The notes below the pieces were generated by a model. It searched no databases and was not told the origin of the DNA. It saw only the letters and a program-made list of their open reading frames with translations. A program made the translations under genes and the position numbers. A DNA stretch of 10,622 nt from Clostridium sp. UBA4746 (GTDB taxonomy: Bacteria > Bacillota > Clostridia > Clostridiales > Clostridiaceae): positions 1 to 10,622 of the forward strand of contig DHIM01000378.1 in assembly GCA_002403785.1 (NCBI GenBank), in the 5' to 3' direction. Below are positions 6,748 through 10,622 of the stretch, piece after piece (position 1 is the first letter of the stretch; every line of letters begins with the position of its first letter).

Positions 6748-6817
6748 ATATTATTTTTAACATAATATATTATTTTTAACATAATATGTAATAATCATAT
6801 TATTTTCAATATAATAT
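6748..6817. promoter_or_regulatory. array of three 21-bp dyads, probable operator of the YhhN-like gene
   Basis: Three copies of the perfect dyad ATATTAT-N7-ATAATAT lie at 6748-6768, 6767-6787 and 6797-6817. The first two share two bases and have the same spacer TTTTAAC; the third has TTTCAAT. They cover the probable promoter: TTTAAC (6775-6780), 17 bases, TATTAT (6798-6803), or alternatively the TATAAT at 6810-6815. The last dyad ends 19 bases before the ATG. Tandem copies over the promoter suggest cooperative repression by an unidentified dimer. Confidence 0.6.
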
Positions 6818-6836
6818 TTAGTAAGTGGTGATTGAA

Positions 6837-7580
6837 ATGAAAAATAGATATTGTGGTAATTTAATAACTAATGTAATAGTAGCAATTATACTAATTTTAT
6901 ATGTTTTATTTTTAATTATGGATTTTTATAATGTGAAAGCTAACATTAGCACTAGGCATATAAAGTATTTATGTATATTACTTTGTTTTCTGTTATCCAT
7001 ACTTTCTACTAAAAAGTTATGTATAGTTACAAACATTGATATAGTTAATCATAGAGATATAGTATTACTTCAATTTGCGATGTTTTTAACTGTTATTGCT
7101 GATTTGTGTTTAGTTATACTTGATTTTTATACTATAGGTGTAGTATTTTTTTGTTTTGTTCAAATTACATATTGCGTGAGGTATACTACTAATTCTATTG
7201 AAACAACACTTGGGAAATTTTTCATTATTTTTCTATTTATAGTATGTTTATATATCATAGGTGGCTTTTTTATTGGGCAAATTAATATTTTGTTACCTAT
7301 TTTATCATTTTATTCTATATGCTTACTTAGTAGTGTTACTAAAGGTATAAAGGTTTGGAAAAAAAATTTATATCCTTCCCCTAATAAGTATATGATAGTC
7401 TTTGGTATGATACTTTTTCTTTTATGTGACATATGTGTAGCTTTATCTAATATACCTGTATTTCTACATTTCATAGGGGGGGTTATGATTAGCTTTCAGC
7501 AAATAACCAGTTTCTTAATTTGGGTTTTCTACCTTCCTTCACAATTATTATTGTCTTTAAGTGGAACTGATGAAATTTAA
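6837..7580 (+). CDS. YhhN/TMEM86-family integral membrane protein (lysoplasmalogenase-like)
   Basis: A 247-residue, very hydrophobic protein with about eight predicted membrane spans (for example residues 8-28, 42-56, 75-95, 99-113, 128-147, 151-167, 184-203 and 226-240). The family pattern is visible as two acidic membrane motifs, IADLCLV (Asp89) and LLCDICVAL (Asp198), each followed by a further span, and the ending VFYLPSQLLL. Animal members (TMEM86) hydrolyse the vinyl-ether bond of lysoplasmalogens; anaerobic clostridia contain plasmalogens, so a lipid role is plausible but not shown. I prefer the ATG at 6837 (GGTGAT about five bases before it) to the GTG at 6825. It appears monocistronic behind three operator-like dyads. 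The family assignment rests on motif pattern and topology only. Confidence 0.6.
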   Translation: MKNRYCGNLITNVIVAIILILYVLFLIMDFYNVKANISTRHIKYLCILLCFLLSILSTKKLCIVTNIDIVNHRDIVLLQFAMFLTVIADLCLVILDFYTIGVVFFCFVQITYCVRYTTNSIETTLGKFFIIFLFIVCLYIIGGFFIGQINILLPILSFYSICLLSSVTKGIKVWKKNLYPSPNKYMIVFGMILFLLCDICVALSNIPVFLHFIGGVMISFQQITSFLIWVFYLPSQLLLSLSGTDEI

Positions 7581-7712
7581 ATTAGATTATTGTCTTAAAC
7601 AATATTATATATGGTAAAATAAACAATATACATATAATTTGGTTTAGGGATCTAATGTTAAGAACTCTGTATTATCAAATTATATAAAAATATAAATATC
7701 CAGGGGGACAAA

Positions 7713-8411
7713 ATGTTTACGCCAATAAAAAATACAAAAGTTTATGAACAAGTAATAGATCAAATAAGAAGCATGATTGATAAAGGCACTCTTAAAAAGG
7801 GAGATAAACTGCCTTCTGAGAGAAAGTTAGTTGAGCAATTAAATGTAAGTAGAGCTTCCATTCGCGAAGCACTTAGGGCATTGGAAGTCATTGGACTTAT
7901 AGAGTGCAGACAAGGTGAAGGTAGTTATATAAAGGCAAGTTTTCAAGATAATCTATTTGAACCATTGTCAATTATGTTTATGCTCGAGGGAAGCAATCAA
8001 GAAGAAATATGGGAACTTAGAAAGATACTAGAGGTGGAGGCTGCAGGCCTTGCTGCAAAGAGAATAACGAGTGTACAGCTAAAAGAGTTAAAGGATCTAA
8101 CTCATAGGTTTATAAACAGCGAGGATGAAGATATCAACGCTGAAATTGATAAGGAGTTTCATTATAAAATTGCGGAATGTTCAGGTAATGTTTTAATATT
8201 TAACATACTTCGAACAGTTTCAATTCTCGTAGATCACTTTATAAAGGATGCAAGAAAATTAATATTAATTCATGAAGGAAACAAGGAAATATTATTTTCG
8301 CAACACAATGAGATTTATTTATCAATTGAAAAACGCAGTCCCGCAGATGCAAGGCAGGCTATGAGAGTGCACTTGGATTTTGCAAATAAATATAAGAGCC
8401 GAATAAAATAA
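7713..8411 (+). CDS. FadR-type GntR family transcriptional regulator (FCD domain)
   Basis: A 232-residue regulator. Residues 9-72 form the GntR winged helix (YEQVIDQIRSMI, LPSERKLVEQLNVSRASIREALRALE, GLIECRQGEGSYI). Residues about 97-225 form the helical FCD effector domain, with the probable metal ligands Asp146 and His150 (DKEFH), His198 (SQHNE) and His220 (MRVHLDF). FCD proteins usually sense organic acids such as lactate, glycolate, pyruvate or sugar acids; the effector cannot be told from sequence and no metabolic partner gene is adjacent. The ATG follows CAGGGGG by about six bases. A TATAAT at 7633-7638, within an AAACAATAT direct repeat (7597-7605 and 7621-7629), may mark its promoter and an autoregulatory site. 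It has its own terminator. Confidence 0.9.
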   Translation: MFTPIKNTKVYEQVIDQIRSMIDKGTLKKGDKLPSERKLVEQLNVSRASIREALRALEVIGLIECRQGEGSYIKASFQDNLFEPLSIMFMLEGSNQEEIWELRKILEVEAAGLAAKRITSVQLKELKDLTHRFINSEDEDINAEIDKEFHYKIAECSGNVLIFNILRTVSILVDHFIKDARKLILIHEGNKEILFSQHNEIYLSIEKRSPADARQAMRVHLDFANKYKSRIK

Positions 8412-8441
8412 TTTAAAAGTATCTAATTCTATGAATAGCCA

Positions 8442-8483
8442 AAGGTGAGGGTAATAATGATATTACTCTCACCTTAAATTTTT
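8442..8483 (+). terminator. Rho-independent terminator of the GntR regulator
   Basis: AAGGTGAG (8442-8449) pairs with CTCACCTT (8468-8475), and inside them GTAAT pairs with ATTAC after a G-T wobble. AAATTTTT follows, and outer GCC/GGC bases can extend the stem. It sits about 30 bases after the regulator's stop codon. Confidence 0.85.
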
Positions 8484-8598
8484 GGCCATTATATTCATAT
8501 ATACCTTTTTGATGAGAGGTATGTATAGTAAATAAAAAGAAGAAAAAATAGAATTTTAAATGAGTTAAAAGAATATAAAGAACTAAGGAGTGATTTAT

Positions 8599-8739
8599 AT
8601 GAAGTTGATTTATGGAGTTTTAATTGCAAAAGCATTTCAGAGTGGAAAAGTTCATCCTAAAAAAATAGTAAAGACAATTAAAAGGGAATCTAAGTTTTGG
8701 ATTAAATTAATTACTGAAATTAATAAACATTATAAGTAA
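8599..8739 (+). CDS. small basic protein of unknown function, 46 residues
   Basis: I do not recognise this protein. The ATG has a strong AAGGAG (8585-8590) eight bases upstream, which is the best evidence that it is real. The product starts MKLIYGVLIAKAFQSGKV and continues with a lysine-rich, probably amphipathic helical part (KKIVKTIKRESKFWIKL) ending in NKHYK. Net charge is clearly positive and there is one mildly hydrophobic N-terminal patch, too weak for a sure membrane span. The stop codon lies in an imperfect inverted repeat (AAGTAAG at 8734, CTTACTT at 8775) shared with the convergent 65-residue gene. It could be a small membrane-associated or nucleic-acid-binding protein; nothing decides between these. 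Confidence 0.6.
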   Translation: MKLIYGVLIAKAFQSGKVHPKKIVKTIKRESKFWIKLITEINKHYK

Positions 8740-8767
8740 GTTTGTATTTGTACTATAAATATGCAAA

Positions 8768-8965
8768 TTACAATCTTACTTGTGAAAACATTGGATTTCC
8801 ATTTTTATCTAACAATATAGTGATTAATCCAGAAGAATCTTTGATATTAATTAAATAGTTTGTTAATGTCCCTTCATCTAGAATTGTTTTGCAACGTACT
8901 GCTAAATTATTAGCATAATCATATATAGTTTTAAATCCTTTGTTTTTATCATCCATATTAAACAT
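8768..8965 (-). CDS. DUF6440-like small protein, 65 residues
   Basis: A short soluble protein with an excellent AGGAGG (8971-8976) five bases before the ATG. The C-terminal half, with LTNYLINIKDSSGLITILLDKNGNPMF, resembles the DUF6440 pattern of a hydrophobic strand, a SGGLT-like turn and the ending LLD-x-x-G-x-P. The N-terminal half (KGFKTIYDYANNLAVRCKTIL) fits the first two strands of that small beta fold. The function of the family is not known to me. It converges with the 46-residue gene. A perfect TATAAT on the minus strand at 9016-9021 lies about 50 bases before the start. The family call is from memory of the pattern. Confidence 0.6.
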   Translation of the reverse strand: MFNMDDKNKGFKTIYDYANNLAVRCKTILDEGTLTNYLINIKDSSGLITILLDKNGNPMFSQVRL

Positions 8966-9015
8966 TTGTTCCTCCTATATTTTAAGTTGTAATAATATAC
9001 AAATTTGTTTTAAAT

Positions 9016-9043
9016 ATTATATCCCAAAATTGAAACAATATTC
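9016..9043 (-). promoter_or_regulatory. candidate promoter of the DUF6440-like gene
   Basis: On the minus strand TATAAT (9016-9021) gives a perfect -10 but no good TTGACA-type -35. GAATATT (9037-9043) fits the sigma-E -35 pattern KMATATT at nearly the right distance, although the matching -10 would be poor. Promoter activity is likely; the sigma factor is open. The rest of the 8977-9249 gap shows only AT-rich sequence and the dyad at 9194-9217. Confidence 0.35.
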
Positions 9044-9193
9044 TTATTTTTCTTTAATTTATTACCTGTTATGTTAGGTATTCCCTTTAAATTATGAATT
9101 TATTTAGAAATTGCATTTATTTTTCATTTTTATAAGTAAAATTTAAACTTTATGGTGAAAATATAAATGTACAAAATATTTCAATTTAAAACA

Positions 9194-9217
9194 AGATAAC
9201 AATAATTGTTGTTATCT
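9194..9217. repeat. inverted repeat upstream of the YvlD-like gene
   Basis: AGATAACAA (9194-9202) and TTGTTATCT (9209-9217) are perfect 9-bp arms around TAATTG. The repeat lies 16 bases before the ribosome binding site. It could be an operator or a 5' leader hairpin; no T run follows, so it is not a terminator. Confidence 0.5.
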
Positions 9218-9249
9218 ACCCTAAATAAATATAAGGAGGTAAGTTAATT

Positions 9250-9624
9250 ATGAAAAATACAGAGAAGAAAGAAGAGAAGAAAGGTGCCATTAGTATCTTT
9301 ACAAGTTTAATAATAAGATTTGTTGTAACTTCAATTATTTTAGCAATAACGTCATTTTTAATACCAGGCTTTGTAATTGCGGGGTTAGGTTCAATTATAT
9401 TAGCCGCAATAGTTATATCTTTACTAGATTATGCTGTGGAAAAAGTTATGGGAGTAGATGCATCACCTTTTGGTAAGGGATTTAAAGGGTTTGTAATAGC
9501 AGCTATAATATTATATATAGCACAATTCATAGTTCCTCATATGGGAGTATCAATAATAGGTGCAATATTTGCTGCACTCTTTATTGGAATACTAGATGCT
9601 TTATTACCTGGTAGGGTAATGTAA
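9250..9624 (+). CDS. YvlD-like small membrane protein (phage holin family 4 type)
   Basis: A 124-residue protein with a charged N-terminus (KNTEKKEEKKGA), then four membrane spans at about residues 16-36, 39-61, 76-96 and 99-117. The glycine-rich hairpin LIPGFVIAGLGSIILAAIVISLLD and the similar second half (VPHMGVSIIGAIFAALFIG) fit the PF04020 family of B. subtilis YvlD. Despite the family name, these proteins occur away from prophages, and no phage gene is visible here; YvlD is linked in Bacillus to envelope stress, and the role here is unknown. AAGGAGGT (9233-9240) gives a near-perfect ribosome binding site. The gene stands alone with its own terminator and an upstream dyad. Confidence 0.82.
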   Translation: MKNTEKKEEKKGAISIFTSLIIRFVVTSIILAITSFLIPGFVIAGLGSIILAAIVISLLDYAVEKVMGVDASPFGKGFKGFVIAAIILYIAQFIVPHMGVSIIGAIFAALFIGILDALLPGRVM

Positions 9625-9637
9625 TTTTAAAAAACCT

Positions 9638-9677
9638 AAAACCACTAGCCTATAATTGCTAGTGGTTTTATTTTTTT
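9638..9677 (+). terminator. Rho-independent terminator of the YvlD-like gene
   Basis: AAAACCACTAGC (9638-9649) and GCTAGTGGTTTT (9658-9669) form a perfect 12-bp stem with an 8-base loop, followed by A and a run of seven Ts (9671-9677). It starts 13 bases after the stop codon. The As before the left arm would also let it work on the minus strand. Confidence 0.92.
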
Positions 9678-9790
9678 ATATTGAAGCTTTATTTAGATAG
9701 AAGATGCATTAAGGCTTAGTGTTAAAATTGGTACTTATAATATTATAATTAGTAATGGTATAAAATTATAAGAATAGTCAAACAATTAAG

Positions 9791-9827
9791 TGGACTTTAA
9801 AATTTGTATAATGTATTATTTATACAA
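9791..9827 (+). promoter_or_regulatory. candidate promoter with overlapping operator-like dyad before the TM1266-like gene
   Basis: TTGTATAA (9804-9811) and TTATACAA (9820-9827) are perfect inverted arms around eight bases. The dyad covers the probable -10 TATTAT (9814-9819), which lies 17 bases from TGGACT (9791-9796), a 4-of-6 match to the -35 consensus. A second -10 (TATAAT, 9807-9812) is also inside the dyad. The gene starts 45 bases after it. Confidence 0.45.
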
Positions 9828-9872
9828 CAGTCAATTTTACTAATAATAAAAATAGTTTAGGAGGAATTATAT

Positions 9873-10121
9873 ATGAACACTACAATTATGGCTATTACTT
9901 TAGAGGCAAGAAATAAGTTCGCTCCAAATCTACAAGAAATTTTAACAAAACATGGTTGCATTATTTGCATGAGATTAGGACTACATGAAACATCTAAAGA
10001 TTTATGTGCAGAAAGAGGTTTAATTTTATTACAACTTTGTGGTAAAGAGGAAGAGATATGTGCTTTAAAAGAAGATTTAGAACAAATTGAAGATATTAAA
10101 ATAAATACGATGTCTATATAA
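9873..10121 (+). CDS. TM1266-like protein (iron-only hydrogenase system regulator family)
   Basis: An 82-residue single-domain protein with an ACT/ferredoxin-like pattern: strand TTIMAITLEA, helix KFAPNLQEILTKHG, strand CIICMRLGLHE, strand GLILLQLCG, helix EEEICALKEDLEQI, strand IKINTMSI. The order helix ending in HG, then I-x-x-R-x-GL, and the closing V/I-K-x-x-x motif fit the TM1266 family. That family is often found beside [FeFe]-hydrogenase maturation genes and is thought to be regulatory. No hydrogenase gene is visible here, so the role is open. Three cysteines (Cys29, Cys32 and Cys45 among others) are unusual for so small a protein and could matter for metal or redox sensing. AGGAGG lies nine bases before the ATG. 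The other possible reading is a generic ACT-domain protein. Confidence 0.72.
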   Translation: MNTTIMAITLEARNKFAPNLQEILTKHGCIICMRLGLHETSKDLCAERGLILLQLCGKEEEICALKEDLEQIEDIKINTMSI

Positions 10122-10193
10122 ATTTTACGTATCGTTACATAAAAATCAGTAAGTATATATCAACTGCAAATTCATATTATACTATCTCCATTT

Positions 10194-10228
10194 ATATAGG
10201 GAATGATATTTAATCTTATTCCCTATAT
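10194..10228. repeat. 11-bp inverted repeat downstream of the TM1266-like gene
   Basis: ATATAGGGAAT (10194-10204) and ATTCCCTATAT (10218-10228) are perfect arms around 13 bases. It lies about 70 bases after the stop codon and may end or protect that transcript, but neither side has a clean T run, so termination is uncertain. Between here and the promoter at 10515 I see only AT-rich non-coding sequence. Confidence 0.5.
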
Positions 10229-10514
10229 TCATCTCTAATTATATATATGTATTGCAAGCACAATTTAATTAATTATCATATTGAATTGTTAATTGATAAT
10301 ATCTAGCCTTGTGTATCATAATGCGAAATATTGAATTATTTATATATATATGTAGAAATATGAAGATAATCAAGCTTGAGATCATATGTGGTGAAATCGT
10401 GTTATTATTAATGTGATAGAATATTCCTTGTCGACACAAGCGTGCGATGCATTAAGTCAAATGTTAATTATACTTTTATAAGGTTTCAAATGAAAATAAT
10501 TTTAAAAAAAGTAG

Positions 10515-10543
10515 TTGACAAAACAAGAAATTTATACTAATAT
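10515..10543 (+). promoter_or_regulatory. strong sigma-A promoter of an rRNA operon
   Basis: Consensus TTGACA (10515-10520) is followed after 17 bases by TAATAT (10538-10543), with an A/T-rich UP-element-like stretch (10492-10510) just before it. The start would be near 10550. Downstream come a short hairpin, GTCGTCA/TGATGAC (10550-10566), and an rRNA-type leader. Together they mark this as the last promoter before the 16S gene, which begins past the window end. Confidence 0.88.
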
Positions 10544-10575
10544 AGTAGAAGTCGTCACATGATGACAAAACAAAT

Positions 10576-10588
10576 TGGTCTTTGAAAA
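10576..10588 (+). promoter_or_regulatory. boxA-like antitermination element in the 16S rRNA leader
   Basis: TGGTCTTTGAAAA resembles the NusB/S10-binding boxA (TGCTCTTTAACAA) and is the usual wording of 16S leaders in clostridia, followed here by TTAAACAGAG. It supports an rRNA operon downstream. No part of the mature 16S is inside the window. Confidence 0.82.
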
Positions 10589-10622
10589 TTAAACAGAGAA
10601 ATAGGTAAAGAACGAAATAATA

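Noticed and set aside
9250..9624. Holin-like protein as evidence of a prophage
   Set aside because: The family name is historical; no endolysin, integrase or structural phage gene is near, and YvlD-type proteins are chromosomal.
10310..10420. A 31-residue frame starting MRNIELFIYI upstream of the rRNA promoter
   Set aside because: There is no ribosome binding site, the content is AT-rich and hydrophobic by composition, and the position is in the rRNA operon upstream region.
10428..10442. TTGTCGACA as a Spo0A box or second rRNA promoter element
   Set aside because: It is only a partial match to TGTCGAA and no well-spaced -10 follows, so chance is likely.

Overview
The window is very AT-rich. 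It has strong AGGAGG ribosome binding sites, a T-box leader, a GerMN sporulation-type domain and a 16S leader with the clostridial GGTCTTTGAAAA signature. Together these point to the chromosome of a spore-forming Clostridium or close relative. I see no phage, transposon, CRISPR or plasmid module; it reads as housekeeping chromosome with several small, poorly known genes.

Layout. (1) Positions 2-2744, plus strand: the end of a biotin operon, bioF (a few N-terminal residues cut off by the window edge), bioH and bioC, tightly packed and overlapping. BioC and BioH make the pimeloyl-ACP that BioF condenses with alanine. (2) Positions 2745-3426: a degenerate-looking stretch with a tiny possible membrane peptide, a 57-residue Ser/Asn-rich ORF with a possible frameshifted continuation, and a plus-strand terminator. 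It ends in a minus-strand terminator that closely resembles the terminator of the ilvA T-box 3 kb away. (3) Positions 3427-4800, minus: a protein with two peptidoglycan-binding repeats, a linker domain and a GerMN domain, preceded by a sigma-K-like promoter. (4) Positions 5043-6637, minus: threonine ammonia-lyase ilvA with its full control region (promoter, T-box with a probable isoleucine AUC specifier, terminator). (5) Positions 6638-6836: a divergent regulatory region with a 13-bp inverted repeat and a striking array of three near-identical 21-bp dyads. It precedes (6) a YhhN/TMEM86-family membrane protein (6837-7580) and (7) a FadR-type GntR regulator (7713-8411) with a strong terminator.

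(8) Positions 8599-8965: two small genes, a 46-residue basic protein on plus and a convergent 65-residue DUF6440-like protein on minus. (9) Positions 9250-9624: a small YvlD/phage-holin-4-like membrane protein with its own terminator. (10) Positions 9873-10121: an 82-residue TM1266-like (iron-only hydrogenase system regulator family) protein behind a dyad that overlaps its probable promoter. (11) Positions 10122-10622: a non-coding AT-rich region ending in a strong consensus promoter, hairpin and boxA-like element of an rRNA operon whose 16S gene starts beyond the window.

The most interesting unexplained signals are the three-dyad operator array at 6748-6817, the T-box-terminator look-alike at 3368-3408, and the small genes at 2966 and 8599. 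I found no convincing wholly new multi-gene system.
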